Assembly (NCBI GenBank): GCA_016125265.1
Contig: WGMC01000040.1
Location: 1-64,000, forward strand
Direction of reading: 5' to 3'
DNA length: 64,000 nucleotides
From: Planctomycetaceae bacterium
GTDB taxonomy: Bacteria > Planctomycetota > UBA1135 > GCA-002686595
A model generated the notes under the pieces. The model made no database searches. It was not told the origin of the DNA and saw only the letters and a list, made by a program, of their open reading frames with translations. Made by a program: the position numbers and the translations under genes. Positions 27,728 to 36,021 of the stretch are shown here, one piece after another. Numbering within the stretch: the first letter of the stretch is position 1; the number at the start of each line of letters is the position of its first letter.

Positions 27728-28995
27728 TTGTGCTCCTCGCGTTCGCGCGATGCCAGGTACCGCTGGTACTCGCGGTCCAAGTCCTCCGGTCGCCGCGCGC
27801 GTTTGAATGTGTCCTTCAGGTGGGCCAAGGTGGCATCCATCAAACGCCGCGTCAGTTCGTGGGCGAGTCGCACGTCCTCGGGGGTGGATTGGGCGCCGAG
27901 CACCTCGTCCAAGGTCGCTTCGCGCAGCTCGTCGAAGCGCGCGCGCAGTTCCGCGATCGAAGGCGCCGCGGCTGCGTAGCTGCGCAGGGACAAGTACTTA
28001 TGCACCTCGGCCACCAGAATCTCATGGCTGCCGGCCGTTGCGCGGATGCGCTCCTGTTGGTTGCGGTCGACCACACGCGCCAAGTCGTCGAGGTCGTAGT
28101 ACAAGAGCCCGCTGCGTTTGGCGACCGCGGCGTCGATGGCGCGCGGAACGGACAAATCGATGGCGAGCAGGGGCCGATCGCGTGTCTGCATGCGGCGCGG
28201 GAACTGGTCCGCTCCGATCAGCTTCCCAGCGCCATCGACACAGGCCACGACCAGATCGACCTGTTCGAGCAGTTGCGGAACCTGGTCCAGCGTGCAGGCT
28301 CCGGCCCCAAAGCGTTGGGCAGCGGCCTGTGCGCGCTCCAGCGTGCGGTTGGCGAACAGCAGGGTTCCCACGCTTTGTTCGCTCAGGTGCTGGGCGACCA
28401 AGACACCGGTTTCCCCAGCACCGATCACCAGCGCGCGTGTGCTCTCGAAGGTGCCAAACACATGCCGGGCGATGTCGATGGCGACACGCGCGACGGACAG
28501 CGTGCCGAGTCCGATCGCGGTTTCGTTGCGGATGCGGCGGCCCACCGACAGCGACTGGTCGACGAGCGGTGCGAGCAGTCGGCCCAAGGAGCCCGCGGTT
28601 CGCGCGGCGGCGGTTGCGTCCTTGATCTGCGCGAGGATCTGGCTCTCCCCGAGGACCACACTGTCGAGACCCGCGGCCACACGGAACATGTGGATGACAC
28701 CGTGCAATCCGCGGTGCGCGTAACGCTGGTGCGGCTTGGCGTCGCGGAAGAACAGATTGGCCAAGAGGTGCTCGGCGCGCTCGTCGATCCGGCCTGCCAC
28801 GAGAACCTCGGTGCGGTTGCACGTGGACAGAACGAAACACTCCTCGACTCCCTCGATGGCGCGCAGGGATGCGAGGCAGTCCGCAATGCGGGTCGGCTCC
28901 ACGGCGCAGCGCTCGCGCAGATCCAGTGGCGCGCTGTGGTGCGACATTCCGACGAGCAGGAGCTCGCCGGCTAGGTTTTGGTTCAGCGCGTCCAA
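27724..28995 (-). CDS. hemA: Glutamyl-tRNA reductase
   Basis: About 423 residues, first enzyme of the C5 heme pathway. It has LLLVGMSHHSAPLDLRER at the N-terminus, the catalytic Cys in VLSTCNRTEV, GESQILAQIKDA, the NADPH-binding GAGETGVLVAQHL and the C-terminal dimerisation helices. The only ATG nearby (28947) would delete the first conserved beta strand LLLVG. A TTG at 28995, or a CTG at 28986 that overlaps the hemX stop, is therefore the more likely start; TTG is chosen here. The 3' end overlaps hemC by GTGA. Confidence 0.93.
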   Translation of the reverse strand: MDALNQNLAGELLLVGMSHHSAPLDLRERCAVEPTRIADCLASLRAIEGVEECFVLSTCNRTEVLVAGRIDERAEHLLANLFFRDAKPHQRYAHRGLHGVIHMFRVAAGLDSVVLGESQILAQIKDATAAARTAGSLGRLLAPLVDQSLSVGRRIRNETAIGLGTLSVARVAIDIARHVFGTFESTRALVIGAGETGVLVAQHLSEQSVGTLLFANRTLERAQAAAQRFGAGACTLDQVPQLLEQVDLVVACVDGAGKLIGADQFPRRMQTRDRPLLAIDLSVPRAIDAAVAKRSGLLYYDLDDLARVVDRNQQERIRATAGSHEILVAEVHKYLSLRSYAAAAPSIAELRARFDELREATLDEVLGAQSTPEDVRLAHELTRRLMDATLAHLKDTFKRARRPEDLDREYQRYLASREREEHK

Positions 28996-29819
28996 TGGAA
29001 GCTCGAGTCCATCAGGAACAGGGACAGGGACGCGACCAGCAACAGCAACCCGATGGCGGCGGCAAGGGACGTGCGCCGCGCAGTGGCGCCGGGAATGCGC
29101 GCCGAGAACGCAATGGCGGCGAAGTACACACAAAGACCGAGCGACAGCAACACGCCCGGGTCGCCGTAGTTGAAGCCCGGAACCGAAGCCGCGTGGGCCC
29201 ACCAGATGCCGCCGTTCGTGCCGATCACGAGCAGCACGAACGCCGCCATGGCGGTGCGCCGCATCAGGTGCGCCAGCCGGTCGAGCGGGGGAAGTCGTTC
29301 GAAGAGCGGACCGAATCGCCGCAAGCGCATCTGGCGGAACAGCACCAGGTACAGCAAGCCGTGCAGGCCCGACAGCATCAGGGCACCGCTCGCGACCAGG
29401 ATGGACATCACGTGCAACAGGTAGAAGGGCACGGGGCGCTCGGGCGCTGCCGTGACCTCGAAGCTGGCCGCCGCCGAGGCCGTGAGTTGCGCGAGGAACA
29501 CGGTCCCGAGCACCAGGGGATCCGTGCCGCGGGCGTCTTGGCGCGCCGCCACCGCGAAGTGCAGCGCCCCCAATACGAGGGCGAGCGCGGAGATCGACCA
29601 CCAGCCGTCGAACGATGGAACCGTCCCGACGACGGCCGCACGCGCCGCGAACAGCACGACGTGCAGGGTCAGCGCCGAGGTGAACGCGATGGTGCCGAGG
29701 CGCGCGATGGGCAGGCCCCGCGGCGGGGCGCGGCGCTCGAGCCCCAGGAAATGCACGAGCGCCAGGGCCGCGGCGGCGGCGTACACGACCGGCAGCAGTA
29801 CGGCGAGGGCTTGGATCAC
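28983..29819 (-). CDS. hemX: CcsA/HemX-like integral membrane protein
   Basis: 278 residues with about eight hydrophobic segments, from the GTG at 29819 overlapping the hemY stop. The segment LVIGTNGGIWWAHA carries the WWAH-type Trp/His region of cytochrome c assembly (CcsA/CcmC) proteins. In several bacteria a HemX paralogue beside hemA influences glutamyl-tRNA reductase levels. Both heme handling and HemA control are therefore possible, and the position directly before hemA favours the HemX reading. Confidence 0.85.
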   Translation of the reverse strand: MIQALAVLLPVVYAAAAALALVHFLGLERRAPPRGLPIARLGTIAFTSALTLHVVLFAARAAVVGTVPSFDGWWSISALALVLGALHFAVAARQDARGTDPLVLGTVFLAQLTASAAASFEVTAAPERPVPFYLLHVMSILVASGALMLSGLHGLLYLVLFRQMRLRRFGPLFERLPPLDRLAHLMRRTAMAAFVLLVIGTNGGIWWAHAASVPGFNYGDPGVLLSLGLCVYFAAIAFSARIPGATARRTSLAAAIGLLLLVASLSLFLMDSSFHWTR

Positions 29820-31267
29820 GTGCTTGGCACTCCTCTCGCGTTGCCGGCGAGGCGCAGGGCAAGCGTGCGTCCCCGCGCGAGCACCTGATCCACCGCGACG
29901 CCGCCAGTGTAGCTGCCGCCGAGGGCGAGCCCGGGCGCGGCGCGGGCCAGCTCGGTCTCGAGGTCCGAAATGGTCTGCGCGTGCCCCGGCCCGTACTGGG
30001 GGATCGCCGCGGGCCAGTCCAGGCACCAGCTCACCTCCGGCGTTGGCACCTGGTCCACACGAAGCGCGTGGGCCAGGTCGGCGGCGGCCAGTTCGGCTCG
30101 CTGCTGTTCGTCCGCGCCCCGCGCCCAACCTTCGGGAAAGAAACACGTGACCGCGGCGCCGCCGTGCGGAGCGCGTCCGGCAAACAGGTTGGACGGGAAG
30201 AGCGCGCCGAGGGCTTGGGGCGGCGGCGTGGTGCTGCTGCCCCGGCGCGCGAGGGCCTCGGGCGGCGGCACTAGGAACCCGAATCCCGGTGGCAGCGCGA
30301 GGGTGCCCGGCGCAAAACCGAGGTGGACCAGGCGCACGCCGCGCGACTCGATGTCGGCGAGCGCACGTGCGGCATCCGGCAGTCCCGCGTCCGCCAGCAG
30401 CGACGCCGACGCGCGCGGACCCACCGCGAGCACCACGGTGCGGGCTTCCAACGTGCGCCCGTCCGCCAGCGTCAGGCGCCAGCGCGCTCCGGCCCGCGTG
30501 AGCCGCTCGACCCGTGCGTTGCACAGCAGATCCGGCCCGAGCTCGCGCTGGAGGGCTCCGGCCAACTCGCCGAGCCCCTCCGGAAACGACAGCAGCCGCG
30601 TCGCGGGCACATCGGGCCCGGGTGCGGGTGGCCCGTCGTCGCCGTGCGTGCGCGCCAATCCGCGCAGCAGCCCGCCGTGGCGCTCGAGCCGCTCCCACAG
30701 ACGCGGGAAGGCGCTCTTCGCCCCCAGCCGCCGGTGGTCCCCCGCGTAGACGCCGCGCACGAAGGCCCCGGCGAAGAGGTCCGTGGCCTCGGCGCCGATG
30801 CGCTCGCCGAGCAGTTCGGCCAGGCTGGGTTCGGGCGTGTCGTGCCCGGGCGGTTGCCACGGACGGAGGGCTTCCGTTGCGACGCGCAGTTTGGAAGCGA
30901 GCGACAACATCCCGGTGGTGACGAGCGCCGGTGGCGTCGTCGGCAGGGTGCGAAGGCGCCCCCCGAACCACAGGTGCCGGACGCGGGCGGCGGGATCGGC
31001 GGCGACCAGTCGGTCGGCTAGCCCGAGTCGTCCGGCGAGTTCGCGCAGGTTGCGGGCGCCGGCGGGGACGGTGTTCGGTCCGGCCTCGAAGAGGTAGCCG
31101 CCGATGCGCCGGCTGGTGGCGACGCCGCCGCCGTGGCCCTTGGCCTCGAGCACCCGCACGCGCGCGCCGCGGCGCTGCAGTTCGAAGCCCGCCGCGAGCC
31201 CGCCTAGGCCGGCGCCCACGACCGCGGTGTCGAGGGGCAGATCGAGCGCGGAGTCGGTGGGCGGCAT
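29816..31267 (-). CDS. hemY: Oxygen-dependent protoporphyrinogen/coproporphyrinogen oxidase
   Basis: 483 residues. It has an N-terminal FAD dinucleotide-binding motif AVVGAGLGGLAAGFELQRRGARVRVLE, a middle substrate domain (GAKSAFPRLWERLERHGGLLRGL; RLLSFPEGLGELAGALQREL) and the closing FAD motif ALGGSYTGGVAVDQVLARG. These are typical of the HemG/HemY (PPOX) flavoenzymes. Whether the product is protoporphyrin or coproporphyrin cannot be decided without knowing which terminal pathway the organism uses. The ATG start is about 230 bases after hemE, a possible site for a second promoter. Confidence 0.92.
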   Translation of the reverse strand: MPPTDSALDLPLDTAVVGAGLGGLAAGFELQRRGARVRVLEAKGHGGGVATSRRIGGYLFEAGPNTVPAGARNLRELAGRLGLADRLVAADPAARVRHLWFGGRLRTLPTTPPALVTTGMLSLASKLRVATEALRPWQPPGHDTPEPSLAELLGERIGAEATDLFAGAFVRGVYAGDHRRLGAKSAFPRLWERLERHGGLLRGLARTHGDDGPPAPGPDVPATRLLSFPEGLGELAGALQRELGPDLLCNARVERLTRAGARWRLTLADGRTLEARTVVLAVGPRASASLLADAGLPDAARALADIESRGVRLVHLGFAPGTLALPPGFGFLVPPPEALARRGSSTTPPPQALGALFPSNLFAGRAPHGGAAVTCFFPEGWARGADEQQRAELAAADLAHALRVDQVPTPEVSWCLDWPAAIPQYGPGHAQTISDLETELARAAPGLALGGSYTGGVAVDQVLARGRTLALRLAGNARGVPST

Positions 31268-31500
31268 CGGTGTCGTGGTCGTTTCCCGTTCTCTGATTCG
31301 GCGCGGAACGGTCCGGGAGCATAGGCCGAGGGCCCCCGCGATCCCCACCCCCGCACCGATCCCCCGACGATTGGTTGGAGGGCCCCCGCCGCCCGCCCTA
31401 GACCGCCTCCAAGCGACACCGGTTGCACCGCGACGCCTGGCGCCCGACGCAAAACCTGTGTCGCGGGACACCGTCACACGGCCGGCCGTTGCCCCCCAAG

Positions 31501-32550
31501 TCAGCGCAGGGCTTGCAGCGTCTCGAACGCCGCGGCCACGCTCTCGACGGGTGTGCCGGGCAGCAGACCGCTGCCGACGTTGAACACGTAACCGGGTTGG
31601 CCGGTGAAGCCCGCCAACAGCGAGCCCACCGCTGCGCGAGTCGCCTCGGGGCCCGCAAAAAGGATTGTGGGGTCCAGATTGCCCTGCAGGGCGACCCGGC
31701 CGGCGGTCCGGCGGCGGGCCTCCTCGGGCGAGGTGCGCCAATCCAGGGAGATCGCGTCGGCGCCGGTCGCGAGCAGCACCTCCAGCAGGTGGTCGCCGCC
31801 GTTGGCGTACACGATCACGGGCACACCCTCGGCCTTGGCGCCCGCGACGAGGCGGGTCAGGTGGGGCAGCACCATGCGCCGGTAGGTCGCGGCGTCCAGG
31901 CTCCCGCCCCACGAATCGAAGATCTGCAGTGCGTCGGCGCCGGCGCCCACCTGCATCGCCAGGTAGGGGAGCAGCGCATCCACCAGGCGACGCTGCAGCT
32001 CGTCGAACAACGCGGGCTGCCCAAAGAGCATCGCCTTCGTGCGCTCGTAACTCTTCGACGAGCCGCCCTCGATCAAGTAGCTGGCGGTCGTGAATGGCGC
32101 GCCGCAGAAGCCGATCAGCGCGTGGGAGGAGCCCAGGGCGGCGCGCACCCCCCGCAGCGTCTCGGCGAGGAATCCCGTCGCGACCAGGGGATCGAACGGT
32201 TCGAGCCGCGCGATGGCCGCGGCGTCGCGAACGGGTGGGTTCAAGATGGGGCCCTTCGACTCCACGAACCGCACGTCCAGACCCATCGCCGAGGGCGGGA
32301 CCAGGATGTCGGAGAACACCACCGCCGCGTCCATTCCGAAGCGCCGGATCGGCTGCAGCGTGAGCTCGGCCGACAGCTCCGGATCGCGCACACGCTCCAT
32401 GAACGGCCGGCCCGCGCTCGCCGACATGTACTCGGGCAGGTACCGACCCGCCTGGCGCATCATCCAACCGGGGGGCGCGGCCTGCACGCGGCCGCGGAGG
32501 GCGTCGAGGAAGCGCTGGCGCGAGGTGATGGGTTCGCTCACGCGGCGCAT
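31501..32550 (-). CDS. hemE: Uroporphyrinogen decarboxylase
   Basis: 349 residues; removes four carboxyls to give coproporphyrinogen III. Visible motifs are WMMRQAGRYLPEY with the substrate-binding Arg residues, VVFSDILVPPSAMGL with the catalytic Asp, and IFDSWGGSLDA. The usual C-terminal FNLGHG motif reads FNVGSG, so the conserved His is Ser here. It is the first gene of the minus-strand heme cluster. Confidence 0.96.
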   Translation of the reverse strand: MRRVSEPITSRQRFLDALRGRVQAAPPGWMMRQAGRYLPEYMSASAGRPFMERVRDPELSAELTLQPIRRFGMDAAVVFSDILVPPSAMGLDVRFVESKGPILNPPVRDAAAIARLEPFDPLVATGFLAETLRGVRAALGSSHALIGFCGAPFTTASYLIEGGSSKSYERTKAMLFGQPALFDELQRRLVDALLPYLAMQVGAGADALQIFDSWGGSLDAATYRRMVLPHLTRLVAGAKAEGVPVIVYANGGDHLLEVLLATGADAISLDWRTSPEEARRRTAGRVALQGNLDPTILFAGPEATRAAVGSLLAGFTGQPGYVFNVGSGLLPGTPVESVAAAFETLQALR

Positions 32551-32573
32551 CCTAGCGGTCGAGCAGGCCCGCT

Positions 32574-32593
32574 CCGCGCGAATGTCCGCGCGG
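32574..32593 (-). terminator. Hairpin between the yhaN-like gene and hemE
   Basis: CCGCGCG (32574-32580) pairs with CGCGCGG (32587-32593) across a 6-base loop. It lies 30 bases past the stop of the upstream ATPase gene and before the hemE start. No T-run is seen. Confidence 0.35.
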
Positions 32594-32622
32594 CTGCCCG
32601 CTGGGGCGCCCTCGCGCCGCAG

Positions 32623-35600
32623 TCAGGTCGTCGGGCCGCCGGCGGGGGCGGGCAGGACGGCGAGCACCGCCATCCGCACCCACGCGGCCGCCCTCGAGCG
32701 CTCGGCGGCGTCCATGGCGGGCACCAGATCCAGGGCCCGGGCCACCAGCGCGTCGCCCCGGAGCGCCTCGCCGCGGGGCAAGTAGCCGCCCTCCTCGAGG
32801 CGCTGTTCCAGTTCGGCGATCAGGCTCTTGCGCAGGTCGCTGACGTATTTGGCGCGCAGTCGTTCGAGGAAGAGCGTTCCGTCGAAGTCGAACTCCTCCG
32901 CCGCGGCCAGCACCTCCTCGATCTTGGTGCTCTTGCCCAGGGCCTCGACGACCAACTCCGGCGGGAACTTTGGCGCGCGGCCCTCACGGAACGCGTCCCA
33001 AGCGGCTTCGAACGCCGCACGCCGCGGGCCGAACTCCCGCTCGACGTCTGCGTGCATCCGCACACCCCGCGCCAGAAGATGCCCCAGTTGGGCCACGGTG
33101 CGCACGTGGGCCAAGGACAGCGCGTGCACCAGATCCAGGCGATCGCGGAACAGGTGGAACACATGCAGGGCCGCCACGGACGCCAAACCATCCGCAGCAG
33201 GCACACCCAAACGCCGCCCGTATTCGGCGGCGTCGAGGCCGTCGGGCGACGGCACCGGAACGGGCGCTTCGTAGACCAACCACTCGGCGGGGGCCGGCGG
33301 GAGAGCGGCACCCAGCCTGGCGATACCCGGGCGCGGTTCGCCCGCCGCTTCGAAGGCCCGCGCGAATCGTTCGGCGTCGACCGGATCGCTGGTCGCGAAC
33401 AGGACCTGGCGCCCCTGGCGCGTCAACACGCAGATCGCGCCGGCCACGGCCGCAAACCGCGTCGGGTCCGAATGGGTCAACACCTCGTCTAGGAACAGCG
33501 GCAGCGGTTCGACGCCGCGCTCCACACGTTCGACGACGGCGATGCGCAGGGCGAGCTCCAACTGCGCGAGTGTCCCGCTCGAAAGTTGTTCGGGCGTGCG
33601 CGGTTCGCCGGAATCCGTCACCAAGCGGAAACCGCGTTTGCGCGAGTCCTCGTCCGCGGCACTCGGCGGCAACAGCTCGACGGTGCCCGCGGTGAAACGG
33701 CCCAGGAGGTCCGCGGCGCGCTGCAGCAGTTCCGAGCGCGGCGCGCGGTCGTGCTCCACCTGCACGTCGTGCAACAGGAACTCGAGCGCCGCGGCACACA
33801 AACCGTCGTGCGCCGTCGCGGCGAGTTCCGCTTCGGACCGCTGCACGTCGCTCCACGCCGCCTCCAGTTCGTAGCCACCCGCGGCCACTTTGAGGCGTTC
33901 TTCGATCCTGGCGATGTTCTGAATGCACTCTTCGAGTTCGCCCGCACGCGCCTGCTCCGCCTCCCGTTCCGCGACGAGCGCCTCCCTGCCGAGGGACCGC
34001 GTGTGCTCCTCTTCCTCCGGAGTGGGCGCCAAATGCTTGAGCTCGCTCTCGCAGCGTTCCTTGTCCGCGCGCGCCTTTCGGTATGCGGGTTCGAGTTGCA
34101 CCAGTTCCAAGAGTCGCGGTCGCGGATCCGCCTGCGGCAACGCGAGACGCGCGCACAGTTTCTCCAACTCGTCCTCGGCCCCACGTTGCCGCGCGCCGAG
34201 CGCCGCGAGTTCCCGCTCGACCTGTTCGAGTTCGCCGCGCACACGCTCCAAGCGCTCGGCCCGCGTGCGGATGGATTCGAGCAACGCCTGCGCCGAGAAG
34301 GCATCGCCGGGAAGCTCGACGCCCGCGGCGGCGAGGCGCGGTTCGAGTTCCGCGCGGGCCTGCGCATGCGCGCGTTCCGCGCGCGCGAGCCGCTCCTCGG
34401 CGCGCTCGATTTGCCCGAGGACCTCGCCCAGGGTCGCCATGCGCCGCGCGAGTTCGACGAGACCCAGTTCACCCGTGTCACTCGGCAGTCCGCGCGCCCG
34501 GGCGAAGTTTTCGAGGGCCTGCTTCGCGGCGCCGTGGGCGGCCTCGGCCGATTGCCACTCCGCGAAGAGGCGCCCCGTCATCGCCGTCCGCTGGCGCGAT
34601 TCTTCGGACTGGACGGCGTCGCGCTCGAGTTCCGTGAGCCGCCGCGCGACCCATGCCGAAGTCCAGGCGACGGGTGGAGCCAAACCGGTTTCGACAAAGC
34701 GACGCACTTCCCGCGCGCGGTGGTCGTTGGTTGCTTTGCGTTGCGGCCACGCCCGGACCACCATCGCCAAGACCAATCCACCCAACGCAACCCACAACGC
34801 GGCGGCCATTTGCTCCAGCAGCCAAAGTGCCAGACTCGACAACACCGCGAGCGTCGCCACGGCAACTTCGCGCCAGGCGTTTGCGGCTCGGGGTCCTTCG
34901 GTCGGTTCCTCTTCGAGCCAACGCCGCAGGGCGGCGCGGCCCTCTTCCGAGGCACTTTGTGCGGGTTCGTCGGCGGAGCCGGACGCGGATTCGAGGATCG
35001 GCTTGGGCCCCAGGCGTCGCAACTCGGCCCGCGCGCCTTGCAACTGGTCGAAGAGTTGCTCGAGTTCGCGGAGCTCGCCGAGCGCGAGTGGCCGCGCGCC
35101 TTCGCCGAGTTCCAGCCGCTCGCGCCGGCGCTTGGCCTCTTGCCGTTCGTTCTCTGCGCCCAGCACGTCGCGCTCCAGCGCGAGCAAGTCCACACGCTGC
35201 ACCAACGACGCGAGGCCCTCGACCTTCGCCAGTGCGCCGCGTTCTTGGCTCAGGCGCTCGCGGTCGGCCGCGCGCGACACACGCTCCACCTCGAGTTGCG
35301 CGCGCGAATCCCAGAGTCGCTGCAACAGCGACTGGTCGTTGGCCTCCAGTCGACCCAGTTCCGGCGGCAATGCCGTGAGGCGCAACTTGGCCTCCTCCCC
35401 CTCTTCGAGGACTCTCAGCAGATGCAATCCGCGCTCGAGCTCCGCCACGCGTTTCGCAGCACCCTGCGCCTTTGCCCGTCTGGCGCGAAGCTCTTCGAGT
35501 TCGCCGCGCTGCGCCTCGAGCGTTGCGTGTTTCGCCTGCACACGCTGCAATGCTTGGCGCGCCGCGGAGAGTTCCCGGCGCGCGCCAACGAGCGGAGTTC

Positions 35601-36021
35601 GCCCGCTCCAGGCCTTGCGCCGCGCGGCGCCGACGCTAGAGAGGTCGTACCCCGAGCCCAACTCGCGCCGCAGTTCGGCGGCGACGTCCTCCGTGCCCTC
35701 CTTCGCGCGGAACGAATCCAGATCGAGGAAGTAGAGCCGACGCCAGCGCGCGTCCGCGAGGGGCGGCGCCGCGGGTTCGAAACGCAGCGGTCGCCCCGGG
35801 CCAAAACGCGCGTGCACCCGTTCGTCGCGCACGGTCCACACCGCGCGGCCCGCGCCCTGGGCCTGGCGGTCTTCGAACAGCAGGCACCCCATGCCGCGCG
35901 CGAGCGACGACTTGCCCGACGCGTTGGGCCCGAGCAGCACGAGCGCGCCCGGGGGCACGTCCTTCAGGGCCAGCGGGCCGCGCAGCCACGGCAACTCCAG
36001 CTCCAACTCGAGCAGCTTCAC
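32623..36021 (-). CDS. YhaN/SbcC-like SMC-type ATPase with C-terminal extension
   Basis: About 1,132 residues from a GTG overlapping the nuclease stop. Walker A is GPNASGKSS (31-39). Long coiled coils are broken near the middle by a hydrophobic, membrane-like segment (VAVATLAVLSSLALWLLEQ and ALWVALGGLVLAMVV), as in YhaN. The C-terminal ABC half has the signature LSSGTLAQLELALRIAV and Walker B LPLFLDEVLTHSD. About 250 further residues after the ATPase core (from LGAALPPAPAEWLVYEA) form an added helical domain of unknown function. With the preceding phosphoesterase it should make an Mre11-Rad50-like DNA end-processing complex. Confidence 0.87.
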   Translation of the reverse strand: MKLLELELELPWLRGPLALKDVPPGALVLLGPNASGKSSLARGMGCLLFEDRQAQGAGRAVWTVRDERVHARFGPGRPLRFEPAAPPLADARWRRLYFLDLDSFRAKEGTEDVAAELRRELGSGYDLSSVGAARRKAWSGRTPLVGARRELSAARQALQRVQAKHATLEAQRGELEELRARRAKAQGAAKRVAELERGLHLLRVLEEGEEAKLRLTALPPELGRLEANDQSLLQRLWDSRAQLEVERVSRAADRERLSQERGALAKVEGLASLVQRVDLLALERDVLGAENERQEAKRRRERLELGEGARPLALGELRELEQLFDQLQGARAELRRLGPKPILESASGSADEPAQSASEEGRAALRRWLEEEPTEGPRAANAWREVAVATLAVLSSLALWLLEQMAAALWVALGGLVLAMVVRAWPQRKATNDHRAREVRRFVETGLAPPVAWTSAWVARRLTELERDAVQSEESRQRTAMTGRLFAEWQSAEAAHGAAKQALENFARARGLPSDTGELGLVELARRMATLGEVLGQIERAEERLARAERAHAQARAELEPRLAAAGVELPGDAFSAQALLESIRTRAERLERVRGELEQVERELAALGARQRGAEDELEKLCARLALPQADPRPRLLELVQLEPAYRKARADKERCESELKHLAPTPEEEEHTRSLGREALVAEREAEQARAGELEECIQNIARIEERLKVAAGGYELEAAWSDVQRSEAELAATAHDGLCAAALEFLLHDVQVEHDRAPRSELLQRAADLLGRFTAGTVELLPPSAADEDSRKRGFRLVTDSGEPRTPEQLSSGTLAQLELALRIAVVERVERGVEPLPLFLDEVLTHSDPTRFAAVAGAICVLTRQGRQVLFATSDPVDAERFARAFEAAGEPRPGIARLGAALPPAPAEWLVYEAPVPVPSPDGLDAAEYGRRLGVPAADGLASVAALHVFHLFRDRLDLVHALSLAHVRTVAQLGHLLARGVRMHADVEREFGPRRAAFEAAWDAFREGRAPKFPPELVVEALGKSTKIEEVLAAAEEFDFDGTLFLERLRAKYVSDLRKSLIAELEQRLEEGGYLPRGEALRGDALVARALDLVPAMDAAERSRAAAWVRMAVLAVLPAPAGGPTT

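Noticed and set aside
31268-31500. Possible riboswitch in the hemE-hemY spacer
   Set aside because: Only a short GTGTC/GACAC hairpin was seen and none of the conserved cores of cobalamin or other common riboswitches could be recognised.
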